DNA of 48,731 nt from Parabacteroides chinchillae. GTDB lineage: Bacteria > Bacteroidota > Bacteroidia > Bacteroidales > Tannerellaceae. The translations under genes were made by a program, and so were the position numbers. The notes below the pieces were generated by a model that was not told where the DNA came from, ran no database searches, and saw only the letters and a program-made list of their open reading frames with translations. The stretch lies in contig NZ_FNVS01000024.1 in NCBI RefSeq assembly GCF_900108035.1, positions 1 to 48,731 on the forward strand, written 5' to 3'. Below, in pieces: positions 7,479 through 16,103 of this stretch (position 1 is its first letter; every line of letters begins with the position of its first letter).

Positions 7479-8412
7479 TTGCCTGTATTGTTATCGTCCG
7501 CTTTTAAAGGGTGAAAAGGATATGCACACGGCTTGCATAAAGAAGTTCTTCGGGACAACAACATTGCCTGTTCTTGATTATACTACAGAACAACTTGACC
7601 AACTTGCTTTGCAAATCATTCAAGACCAAACCTCTTTAACCGGTGTTCAGCCGAAATTATCCTTACATTTGAATGAGCATGAGGGTAGCAAGCGATTGAC
7701 TATTGTCGGACTATGGGGCGGTTATATTTGTAAGCCACAGACCTTGCAATATGAAATGATGCCTGAGGTCGAGGATTTAACTATGCACCTTGCAGAGGTG
7801 GCACGTATTGAGGTGGTTCCCCATACGCTAATGCGGATGGCAGATGATACGCTATGTTATCTTACCCGTCGGATTGACAGAACTTCTGCCGGAGAGAAGA
7901 TAGCAATGGAAGATATGTGCCAACTGACCGAAAGGCAAACAGAACACAAATACAAAAGTAGTTATGAACGTGTCGGCAAAGCTGTTTTGAAATACTCGTC
8001 TTTACCTAAAATGGATGTTACCAATTTCTTTGAGTTGGTGCTTTTCTCTTGGTTGACAGGAAATAACGACATGCACTTGAAAAACTTCTCTTTGTATGAG
8101 GTGGCGGATAAGATACGTTTAACCCCTGCTTATGATTTGCTAAATGCGGCTATCATCAATCCCAAGGATGACGAAGAGTTGGCATTGACCTTGAATGGTC
8201 GGAAGAAAAAACTTCAAAGAGAGGATTTTATCAGGTCAGCAGCTACGTTGGGTATAGAGAATGTGATTGTAGAGCGATTGATAAATAAGTATGTCAAGCT
8301 ATTGCCTAAGTTTGAGACTGTCATTCAAAACTCTTTCCTAAGTACTGAGCTAAAAGAAAAGTATTGCGAATTGTTGAATGAACGATTTACGAGGCTTTCA
8401 CAGGGATTGTAA
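7471..8412 (+). CDS. hipT: HipT-like serine/threonine kinase toxin
   Basis: A 313-residue HipA-fold kinase lacking the N-terminal subdomain that HipS supplies. It opens with a possible zinc-binding CNCLYC...HTAC element (residues 2-22). The glycine-rich loop TGVQPKLSL (57-65), the ATP-contacting lysine in YICKPQ (88), the catalytic loop GNNDMHLKN (197-205, Asp200) and the metal-binding TPAYD (218-222, Asp222) are all present. The kinase therefore looks active. Known relatives phosphorylate aminoacyl-tRNA synthetases and arrest translation; the target here is unknown. The stop is followed by a separate promoter for the next operon. Confidence 0.87.
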   Translation: MCNCLYCYRPLLKGEKDMHTACIKKFFGTTTLPVLDYTTEQLDQLALQIIQDQTSLTGVQPKLSLHLNEHEGSKRLTIVGLWGGYICKPQTLQYEMMPEVEDLTMHLAEVARIEVVPHTLMRMADDTLCYLTRRIDRTSAGEKIAMEDMCQLTERQTEHKYKSSYERVGKAVLKYSSLPKMDVTNFFELVLFSWLTGNNDMHLKNFSLYEVADKIRLTPAYDLLNAAIINPKDDEELALTLNGRKKKLQREDFIRSAATLGIENVIVERLINKYVKLLPKFETVIQNSFLSTELKEKYCELLNERFTRLSQGL

Positions 8413-8421
8413 GTTGGCTTC

Positions 8422-8452
8422 TTGGCTATATGGAAAATTTGATGTATTTTTG
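8422..8452 (+). promoter_or_regulatory. promoter of the XRE-NurA-HerA-GHKL-radical SAM operon
   Basis: A -33-like TTGG at 8422-8425 and a perfect -7 box TATTTTTG at 8445-8452, 19 bp apart, match the Bacteroides promoter pattern. The predicted start of transcription lies only a few bases before ATG 8464. The first gene would thus have almost no leader if that ATG is used, or a normal leader if ATG 8509 is used. Confidence 0.6.
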
Positions 8453-8463
8453 CTTGCAATTTA

Positions 8464-8700
8464 ATGAGTATAAATCGAATGTTAGTGTCGAATAATCAAC
8501 AAATAGTGATGAATAGGATTAAAGTCGTGCTTGCGGAAAAGCAAAGAACTAATAGATGGTTGGCAGAGCAAATGGGTAAGTCAGAGAATACAATTTCAAG
8601 ATGGTGTTCAAATAAGTCGCAACCATCTATTGCCCAACTACAGGAAATTGCAAACTTGTTGGATATTGATGTGAGAACACTAATAACTCCCACAAAGTAA
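8464..8700 (+). CDS. XRE-family HTH regulator heading a putative defence operon
   Basis: A 78-residue protein with one XRE HTH: IKVVLAEKQRTNRWLAEQ, then GKSENTISRWCSNKSQPS, then a C-terminal helix ending IDVRTLITPTK. ATG 8509 (MNRIKVV) would give a 63-residue product that aligns end to end with the paralogue at 5478-5687 and is probably the true start. Only 5 bases separate its stop from the NurA-like gene, so it is the first gene of the operon and the likely autoregulator. Regulators of this kind often control the expression of defence cassettes; that role is inferred. Confidence 0.83.
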   Translation: MSINRMLVSNNQQIVMNRIKVVLAEKQRTNRWLAEQMGKSENTISRWCSNKSQPSIAQLQEIANLLDIDVRTLITPTK

Positions 8701-8705
8701 GTAAT

Positions 8706-9878
8706 ATGGGCAAATTGTTGAAATATATTGCAGAAGAAACACAAGGGGCTTGTTTTACCTCATTCAAATACTGCTATGACACAATAACTGCGCCTGCTAT
8801 TGAGTATGGTGAAGCGGAAAAGGAATATATTAACTTAAAAGAGTATGCTGAGGATGTTCATGATCCTAAACCAAGAAATATGCGACAAAGAGCCGCAATT
8901 CTCATGAATGGTGCGCCATTGTTTAAATATTTCTTGGATGGGTCTCGTCGGGTGTATAAAGTTGATGATATTCAGTATGACAAGAAAGTGTTCCCGATTG
9001 TAAGCGGACAAATATCTGTGGCATGTTGTAGCAGAGATATGAATGAGGATAATACATTTAAGAGTTTTCATCATGTTTATGAAGAATCATATCCGGTGCT
9101 TTGTTTGCCAGTAACAGCTAATGGGGAAGGAATAGACAATTATGTGTTTTTCCGTAACCTTTGTAATAAACTAAATGGTCTTCCACAAATGATAAATGCA
9201 GGGGTACAACTAGATAAAATTTTATATTACCCGACCAAACTTGAAGGCCATGAAACTTTTGAAAATAAAGGGATAGCAAAAATACAAGACGAGATGATAG
9301 AATGCGAAAAGCGTATTGTTTCACATCTTGTGAGTAAAAACCTTTTGAATCAAGACTGCTATTTGATTAAAGATGGCTCAATCCAATACAAACCTATGAA
9401 AACAGGGGATTTCAAAGAGCTAGCTCATATTCGTAATAACTATCGCCATGTTATTGGGGTTTCAAAAAAGTTTAATCCGAACTTGATGAAAGACAATAAA
9501 GACCAAAGTAGTGCAGGACAAATAGCCCGATTACCGCTTTATCATCGCACTCCAGCGTTCCTTTGGCAGCCAGGAGAACAGTGGGGCAATGTAAATTTTG
9601 CAATTTGGTATGTTCGTGTCAGAGATATTAGCAAAACTGAATCTCCATATGCTGGTATTCTTAAAGTGGAGAAAATGCTTATGACCGGTAAAGAGGCTGA
9701 GTATGGTTTATCTACGGATGAAATAGATTCTATTACAGCCAATCTTATTAATGAGCGTAACCCTGTATGTTATGGTACAGACGCAAGATGGGCAAATCAT
9801 CTTTATCCAGTATATATGACCGAATGCTACTGTAAAAGCTGCTTTAAAAGTGATTATTATTTTTTGAATTTATTCTAA
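8706..9878 (+). CDS. NurA-like nuclease domain protein
   Basis: A 390-residue protein without signal or membrane segments. The segment KYFLDGSRRVYKVDD (about 74-88) matches motif I of NurA nucleases, where the Asp of DGS binds the catalytic metal. A later strand FAIWYVRVRD (about 299-308) and the TPAFLWQPGEQWG region before it fit the C-terminal half of that fold. NurA is a 5'-3' exonuclease and single-strand endonuclease that works with the HerA translocase, and a HerA-like gene starts 5 bases downstream. That pairing supports the call more than the weak motif does. The C-terminal CYCKSC may be a redox or metal site. Overall similarity to archaeal NurA looks low. Confidence 0.6.
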   Translation: MGKLLKYIAEETQGACFTSFKYCYDTITAPAIEYGEAEKEYINLKEYAEDVHDPKPRNMRQRAAILMNGAPLFKYFLDGSRRVYKVDDIQYDKKVFPIVSGQISVACCSRDMNEDNTFKSFHHVYEESYPVLCLPVTANGEGIDNYVFFRNLCNKLNGLPQMINAGVQLDKILYYPTKLEGHETFENKGIAKIQDEMIECEKRIVSHLVSKNLLNQDCYLIKDGSIQYKPMKTGDFKELAHIRNNYRHVIGVSKKFNPNLMKDNKDQSSAGQIARLPLYHRTPAFLWQPGEQWGNVNFAIWYVRVRDISKTESPYAGILKVEKMLMTGKEAEYGLSTDEIDSITANLINERNPVCYGTDARWANHLYPVYMTECYCKSCFKSDYYFLNLF

Positions 9879-9883
9879 TAAGT

Positions 9884-11551
9884 ATGGATACAATCGGAAA
9901 GGTTATTGCTACCGAAAAGCAACCTTCAACAATAGAGACCTTTACATTTTGGACTAAAAAAGATCTAAAATTGAAGCCTTTTGATGTGGTAGTTGTTGAG
10001 CACATTAATAACTCAAAAACATTTGGAGTCATTGAGGAAATTTCTCATATGACAGATTCACCAAGTGCGTTGGCTGGTTTTATCTCAAGTGATTTTGGAG
10101 ATGTTGAATCCAAATCATACACCGATCGCATAGGCATGAACTATGTGATGTGTAAGGTTGTTGGTAATGATAAGGATGTATATATTCCTGTACAAGAGGG
10201 AAAGAAAGTATATTTGGCAACAGCAGCGGAAATCAAGATGGCACTAGGTTTAGACCAAGTAAAAAATCCTATTCCGGCAGGTTACATTAAAATGTATGAA
10301 GGTGCAAACGAACAGATTTTGCCTGTCAACTTTAATTCTCACTTTTTAATTGGGCCGGAAGGTGCACATTTGAATATTTCCGGTATCTCAGGATTAGCAT
10401 CAAAAACTTCATATGCGATGTTCTTAATGAAGGCAATCCAAGATACCGCAATGAAAGGAAATAAGGAATCTGTTGCTTTTGTTATGATGAATGTCAAGGG
10501 AACAGATTTATTGAAAATAGACGAAATGAATGAGCGTGAAAATGAGTTGGAAAAGATTCGAAAAGTCTATGATATATTGGGCTTAGAAATGTCTGCTTTC
10601 AAACAAGTAAGTTATTATTATCCATACTCTAAGGATTTTACGTCTTACACCTACGAAAAGCAAGCAACAATTCAAGATCGTTTGCAAACTCAAAAGGCAT
10701 TTCAATATAAGTATCTATTTGAAACGGATGAAGATAAAGAATGTTTAGATCTCTTGTTTGCCAATGTAGATGACCCTAATGATACAATAGAGTCAATCAT
10801 AAACTTCATAATCTCCAATGGAGGAAAATTTAATGGGGTTGAATGTTGGGAAGATTTCAGACAAGCTCTTTTGGAACAGACACAAAGTCAAGGAAAGAAT
10901 GCTGGAGCAGGGAAAGAAATTTCTGTTCTAAGTTGGCGGAAATTCTATCGACTTTTCAATAAAAGCTTTCAGAAATGTCGCCAGATGTTTACAGAAAAAT
11001 TGGGGAATGATGGTAGAAGTGTTCGTCTAAGAGATAAAATAGCCCAAATCAAGAAAAATGATATAATGGTAATTGATGTGGCGAAATTGGATGAAGAATC
11101 TCAAGGGTTTGTTTTTGGAGATGTTATGCGTGCCGTATATAATCTCAAGTTAGGCTCATCTAAGCGTTCTGACGAAGACATACCTGATAGAATTGTGATT
11201 TTTATTGATGAGTTGAATAAATATGCCTCCAATGATGTGCCAAAATCATCTCCGATTTTGCGTCAACTACTTGATATAACTGAACGAGGTCGTTCTTTGG
11301 GGATTGTTTTGTTTGGTGCAGAACAGTTCGTAAGCGACATTCACAAACGAGTAAAAGGTAATTGTGCTACACAAGCGTTTGGTCGTACAAATGCCATTGA
11401 GATAACAAAAGAAGATTTTCGTTTTGTCCCACAAGTTTATAAAACTATGTTGACTCGACAGAAGCAAGGCGAATATATTATTCAAAATCCAGTATTCCGT
11501 TCTATGCTAAACGTAAACTTTCCATTACCAATCTACAAATACTATGAATGA
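9884..11551 (+). CDS. HerA-like ATPase / DNA translocase
   Basis: A 555-residue FtsK/HerA-class ATPase. An N-terminal beta domain of about 100 residues (FDVVVVEHINNSKTFGVIEE) fits the HAS barrel. The P-loop lies at about 167-176 but reads GISGLASKTS rather than GxTGSGKS, a variant I associate with this HerA subgroup. The Walker B strand is RIVIFIDELNKYA (about 436-448), and a sensor region ERGRSLGIVLFGAEQF follows, then the arginine-finger-like stretch near VKGNCATQAFGRTNAIE. HerA forms a hexameric ring that threads DNA to NurA. It overlaps the GHKL gene by 8 bp and follows the nuclease by 5 bp. Confidence 0.78.
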   Translation: MDTIGKVIATEKQPSTIETFTFWTKKDLKLKPFDVVVVEHINNSKTFGVIEEISHMTDSPSALAGFISSDFGDVESKSYTDRIGMNYVMCKVVGNDKDVYIPVQEGKKVYLATAAEIKMALGLDQVKNPIPAGYIKMYEGANEQILPVNFNSHFLIGPEGAHLNISGISGLASKTSYAMFLMKAIQDTAMKGNKESVAFVMMNVKGTDLLKIDEMNERENELEKIRKVYDILGLEMSAFKQVSYYYPYSKDFTSYTYEKQATIQDRLQTQKAFQYKYLFETDEDKECLDLLFANVDDPNDTIESIINFIISNGGKFNGVECWEDFRQALLEQTQSQGKNAGAGKEISVLSWRKFYRLFNKSFQKCRQMFTEKLGNDGRSVRLRDKIAQIKKNDIMVIDVAKLDEESQGFVFGDVMRAVYNLKLGSSKRSDEDIPDRIVIFIDELNKYASNDVPKSSPILRQLLDITERGRSLGIVLFGAEQFVSDIHKRVKGNCATQAFGRTNAIEITKEDFRFVPQVYKTMLTRQKQGEYIIQNPVFRSMLNVNFPLPIYKYYE

Positions 11552-13133
11552 TAAGGTGAATACAGCCCCTCAAATAGGTAAGGATGTCATAGAATCTTTG
11601 ACTCTTGGCATGTATGAAGATTGTAGATTTATCTACAGAGAATACATTCAAAATGCAGCAGATGCGATAGATAAAGCCATTGATTGTGCTCTTCTCAAAA
11701 AAGGAGAAGAGGCAATTCATGTGAGAATTGATAAGGACAAAAGAAGTATATCTGTTCAAGATAATGCCACTGGTATACCCAAGGATAAGGTAATGGCTAT
11801 ATTACGAAATATTGCACATTCAACTAAAAAGCGAGGTGAAGATAAGGGATTTCGTGGTATTGGTCGTTTAGGAGGGCTTGGCTATTGCTCAAAACTAATT
11901 TTTGAGACTTCATATTATGGAGAGCCAATTAAATCCATCATGACTTGGGATGCAAACCTCTTGAAGAATATTATTAATGATCGTGAAAATAGTGAAGAAG
12001 CAACAGAGGTTCTTTCTAAAGTAACTAAAGTAGAAACTGAAAAAGAAAGCGATGATGCACACTATTTTAATGTAATTATGGAAGACGTATCATCTGACGA
12101 ATTGCTTGACATAGAAAGCGTCTATGATTATCTGTCTATGGTTGCTCCTGTTGATATTTCATCATCTTTTATCTTTCGCTAAAAAATTAATGACTTCAAA
12201 AAAGAAAATGGTTTGACGGTTGACACTTATAACATTTTTGTCAATGATGACCAAATTTATAAACCATATACTGGTGCTATTTACGAAGACAATAATGGAG
12301 GGAAGAAAAAAGTTGATGACATCATAGATGTGAAATTCTTGATGGCGAAAGATGATAATGGTTCAATCATTTATTGGGGATGGTATTCTATTTCTACCTT
12401 GAAAGGGCAAATGAAGCCAAAGAATTTGGCTCGAGGTATACGTTTACGTAAAGAGAACATTCAAATTGGAGATGAAGAAATTTGTAAGAAATTCTTCGTT
12501 AAAACCGAAGATCAACGATTCTCGTTTTACTACTTCGGCGAAATTCATGCGCTTAGTAAAGGGTTAATACCGAACTCAAGACGAGATTACTTTGGTGAGA
12601 GCAAAGAATGTATTGAGTTTGAACAAAAAATTCGGCAAGATTTTCTTAAGCTCAAAGAACTCTGTTATGATGCTCAAAAATTACGTTCAAGTACATCGAC
12701 AATCGCCAAAGGAGAAGAATTAAGGGCAACTATTCAAGAAAAGGAAAAAAATGGTTATACTAGTCAAAAAGAACGAGATGATTTGCATCGTCGTTTAGAG
12801 GAGCAAGAGAAAAAAGAAGAACAGGCTCAAAAGCAATTGGATAATGTAAAGGCAAAGATTTCCTCAAAGGATTCGCCATTAAAGTCTGTTCTTGAGCATT
12901 TTGAGACACCAGCATCTCCAAAGAAAGAAGCAAAGTATTCTGAAAAAAATACTATAGAGACAAATAAAGAAAGTAAAACCCGATATAGGACAGATAAGCC
13001 CATCTACTCTAGATACTCAAAAAACGAGAAGAAGTTGATTGGCAAAATTTACACTGCTATCGGTAATGCAATTGCTGATGAACGCTTACGTGAAGCGCTC
13101 ATTAGCAATATAGAAGACCAAATAACGAAATGA
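11544..13133 (+). pseudogene. Hsp90-like (GHKL) ATPase, interrupted by an in-frame TAA
   Basis: A reading frame of 529 codons broken once by TAA at 12180-12182. Codons 1-212 encode a Bergerat ATP-binding fold: N-box YREYIQNAADAIDKA (about 32-46), DNATGI (about 73-78) and the glycine lid FRGIGRLGGLGYC (about 101-113). After the stop the same frame continues KINDFKKENGLTVDTYNIF and 316 more codons, including a charged coiled-coil (about 12700-12900) and a C-terminal helical region. Both parts remain fully open, so the lesion is recent, a sequencing error, or tolerated. It overlaps HerA by 8 bp and the radical SAM gene by 4 bp. Family precedents include HtpG, MutL and MORC-like ATPases; the function here is unknown. 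Confidence 0.75.
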
Positions 13134-15040
13134 ATAGGAATATACTCTTATTAGAGCCTAATTATAAAAACAAGTTTCCGCCTATTGGTTTAATGAAGCT
13201 AGCTACATATTTCCGTTTAAGAGGTGATAATGTTGTTTTTTATAAGGGGGACTTGAAAGAATTTTTAATTAATGATATAACAAATGATTGTGTTGAAAAA
13301 CTCAATCAAATGGATAATACTATTAACTGGAAGTTACGTTCAGATAAGATTGCTACCTATATTAAGTATCGTAGAAAAACAGATATAGATAAAATAGGAC
13401 TTGAAGACTCTGCTTATGATATCTTATTGGCTCCATGGGTTGACTATTACAAAGATTATTATCACAAGAAGGAATATCTTAAAAATCCTAAGTGGGATTG
13501 GATAGGTGTTACCACATTATTTACATTCTACTGGGATATAACTATTGAGACTATTCTTTTTGCGAAGGGATTGGTTAAGGATGTGAAAAATATCATGGTA
13601 GGTGGGGTATTGGCATCTATTCAACCCAAGGAAATAGAAAATGCAACAGGTATAAAACCCCATTGTGGAACACTTCATACTCCTTATAAGGATATTGATG
13701 ATGACAATCCATATGTAATTGACGAATTACCTTTGGATTACTCTATACTAGAAGAAATAGATTATGAATATGTAGATGGTAGGGCATTTTTTAGCTACGC
13801 AACACGTGGCTGTATTCGTAAATGTCCATTTTGCGCAGTACCGATTTTGGAACCACAGTTTCAGCCATACCTCCCTCTGAAAGATAGAATAGAACGAACA
13901 AGAAGATTGTACGGTGATCAACAGAATCTTTTGTTGATGGATAATAATGTGCTTGCATCAAAAGATTTGTCTACAATTATTACGGATATTCGTTCATGTG
14001 GATTTATTCCAGGTGCAAAATATATTGAGCCTAACCAATATGAGATAGCAATTCGTAATCTTCGTTTAGGAATGAATGACCGTGGATATATTCGAAAATG
14101 CTGGAAGCTCCTTAAAGATATTAATGAGATGAAACGTCTTAATGAGGAGGTCAGAACGCACATCTATCGATTGAGAGAAGAAAATGGTTTGTTGCATCCT
14201 ATAACCTGTACTAAAGATGCGTTAATTCGGACTTACAAAAATTTTGCACCATATTTTGAAAAGAAATATGCAAATCAGAAAGGACGCAATCGTTATATTG
14301 ATTTCAACCAAGGCGTAGATGCAAGGTTGTTTACGGATGAAATTGTCTCTTTGTTGGCGCAAATTCCTGTTCGTCCATTACGTATTGCATTTGATGATAT
14401 CAAAACGGAAAGAGCATATACAAGTGCATTAAAAATGAGCGTAAAATATGGTATTAAAGATTTCTCTAATTATCTTCTTTACAACTTCAAAGAGAAGCCA
14501 ATAGATCTTTACCATAGAATGCGGATAAATGTTGACTTATGCGAAGAATTAAATGTTAGTATTTATTCATTTCCGATGAAATATCATCCAATCAGAGATG
14601 AGCATAGCCATGATCGAGATTATATTGGCAAACATTGGAATCGTAAATACATACGTGCAGTACAAGCTATTTTAAATGCAACAAAGGGGAAAATTGGACG
14701 AGGTGTATCATTCTTTGAGAAAGCGTTTGGTAAAAACGAAGATGAATTTATGGAGTTGTTAATAATGCCTGAAACATTTTTACTATTCCGTTTTTTCTTT
14801 GAACACTTGGGTTATACTCAAAAATGGAGAAACGAAATGTCTACATTGACTAATGAAGAACGTGATATATTGTATCCAATTATATTCAAAAACGATTTTA
14901 ATCATATTGAAGATTTAACGAATAATCCTAAATTATTGCAGATTCTTCAATATTATAAAAACTATAGAAGTGAAATAGCAGACGAAAATTCAGAGTTATA
15001 TAAATTGAAAAAGGAATATGACGAATTACGTAAAAGTTGA
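13130..15040 (+). CDS. B12-binding-type radical SAM protein
   Basis: A 636-residue protein. Residues 1-200 resemble the Rossmann-like cobalamin-binding domain of the B12-radical SAM class (ILLLEPNYKNKFPPIGLMKL, IMVGGVLAS), though the DxHxxG ligand motif is not visible, so cobalamin may not be bound. The [4Fe-4S] motif is ATRGCIRKCPFC with Cys228, Cys232 and Cys235 in the CxxxCxxC pattern. The barrel continues to about residue 500, with FNQGVDARL as a likely SAM-contacting strand, and a helical C-terminus follows. It starts in an ATGA overlap with the GHKL gene and ends the operon. It is not a viperin: the cysteine motif and size differ. The substrate is unknown. Confidence 0.82.
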   Translation: MNRNILLLEPNYKNKFPPIGLMKLATYFRLRGDNVVFYKGDLKEFLINDITNDCVEKLNQMDNTINWKLRSDKIATYIKYRRKTDIDKIGLEDSAYDILLAPWVDYYKDYYHKKEYLKNPKWDWIGVTTLFTFYWDITIETILFAKGLVKDVKNIMVGGVLASIQPKEIENATGIKPHCGTLHTPYKDIDDDNPYVIDELPLDYSILEEIDYEYVDGRAFFSYATRGCIRKCPFCAVPILEPQFQPYLPLKDRIERTRRLYGDQQNLLLMDNNVLASKDLSTIITDIRSCGFIPGAKYIEPNQYEIAIRNLRLGMNDRGYIRKCWKLLKDINEMKRLNEEVRTHIYRLREENGLLHPITCTKDALIRTYKNFAPYFEKKYANQKGRNRYIDFNQGVDARLFTDEIVSLLAQIPVRPLRIAFDDIKTERAYTSALKMSVKYGIKDFSNYLLYNFKEKPIDLYHRMRINVDLCEELNVSIYSFPMKYHPIRDEHSHDRDYIGKHWNRKYIRAVQAILNATKGKIGRGVSFFEKAFGKNEDEFMELLIMPETFLLFRFFFEHLGYTQKWRNEMSTLTNEERDILYPIIFKNDFNHIEDLTNNPKLLQILQYYKNYRSEIADENSELYKLKKEYDELRKS

Positions 15041-15078
15041 TTGTTTGCTATAGATCGTAACTATATATATATATTATT

Positions 15079-16065
15079 ATGTCGCAAGAGATACAATTTA
15101 TATTATACAATCTTCCAGAAGAGAATGGCAAGGTGCAGGTAATCATCAGAGATGAAACCCTTTGGTGTACACAAAAGGCGATGGCTCAACTTTTTAGCGT
15201 GGATAGAACTGTCGTTTCCAAGCATCTCAAAAATATATTCGAGTCATCAGAGTTACAGCAGGATTCAGTATGTGCAAAATTTGCACATACTGCCGAAGAT
15301 GGCAAAATATATAATACGCAATTTTACAATCTTGATGCTGTTATCTCAGTTGGTTATCGTGTAAATTCGCTTCAAGCCACTCGCTTTCGTCAATGGGCTA
15401 CCAAGATTCTCAATGAGTATATCAAGAAAGGATTTGTACTTGATGATGACCGATTAAAGCAGGGAACGGCAGTATTCGGAAAAGACTATTTCCGTGAATT
15501 GCTTGAAAGGGTACGTTCTATCCGTACCAGTGAACGACGTATTTGGCAACAGATCACTGATATATATGCAGAGTGTAGTATCGACTATGACAAGAACTCG
15601 CCTACAACACACGATTTTTATGCCATGATACAGAACCGTTTTCACTATGCTATTACCGGGCAAACGGCTGCTGAAATCATCTATACAAAGGCAGACCATA
15701 CCCAAGAACACATGGGACTGACCACATGGAAGAATGCACCTGATGGGCGTATCTTGAAATCGGATGTATCAATAGCCAAAAACTATTTGCAGGAGAATGA
15801 AATCCGACGGTTGGAACGAGCAGTAACGGGATATTTCGACTATATTGAAGATCTCATAGAACGTGAAAATACGTTCAACATGAATCAGTTTGCAGCCAGT
15901 GTCAATGAGTTCCTGACTTTCCGCAAATATCAGATATTGCCAGACAAAGGGCGCATTTCTGCAGCACAAGCCAAGGCAAAGGCTGAAAGCGAATACGATA
16001 TTTTCAATAAAACCCAACGGATTGATTCTGATTTTGATAAGCAAATAAGAAAGATGTTAGAATAA
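15079..16065 (+). CDS. RhuM family protein
   Basis: A 328-residue cytoplasmic protein of the RhuM (virulence-associated) family: IRDETLWCTQKAMAQLFSVD, then RTVVSKHLKNIFESSEL as an N-terminal HTH-like domain. The conserved YNLDAVISVGYRVNS and ATRFRQWATKILNEYIKKG signatures follow (about residues 90-135), then a long C-terminal domain with the family-typical TAAEIIYTKAD. Full family length. The biochemical function is unknown, but members are common passengers on islands and near toxin and defence genes. It lies 38 bases after the radical SAM gene, across an AT-rich stretch that could hold its own promoter. A 27-bp palindrome lies within it at 15266-15292. A hairpin terminator follows. Confidence 0.87.
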   Translation: MSQEIQFILYNLPEENGKVQVIIRDETLWCTQKAMAQLFSVDRTVVSKHLKNIFESSELQQDSVCAKFAHTAEDGKIYNTQFYNLDAVISVGYRVNSLQATRFRQWATKILNEYIKKGFVLDDDRLKQGTAVFGKDYFRELLERVRSIRTSERRIWQQITDIYAECSIDYDKNSPTTHDFYAMIQNRFHYAITGQTAAEIIYTKADHTQEHMGLTTWKNAPDGRILKSDVSIAKNYLQENEIRRLERAVTGYFDYIEDLIERENTFNMNQFAASVNEFLTFRKYQILPDKGRISAAQAKAKAESEYDIFNKTQRIDSDFDKQIRKMLE

Positions 16066-16087
16066 GGAGAGGAAAAATCCCCTCCTT
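16064..16087. terminator. bidirectional terminator between rhuM and the next gene
   Basis: AAGGAGAGG (16064-16072) pairs with CCCCTCCTT (16079-16087) with one mismatch and a 6-nt loop, between two convergent genes. T residues follow on both sides only weakly. Confidence 0.5.
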
Positions 16088-16103
16088 AATTCTAAACGAT
16101 GTA

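Noticed and set aside
12213-13133. Separate gene beginning at a TTG near 12213
   Set aside because: It is in the same frame as the preceding ATPase ORF, and the codons between the TAA and this TTG are open and protein-like. It is the continuation of one gene interrupted by a stop.
13130-15040. Viperin-type antiviral radical SAM enzyme
   Set aside because: Although it sits in a suspected defence operon, the cysteine motif CIRKCPFC, the B12-like N-terminal domain and the length of 636 residues do not fit viperins.
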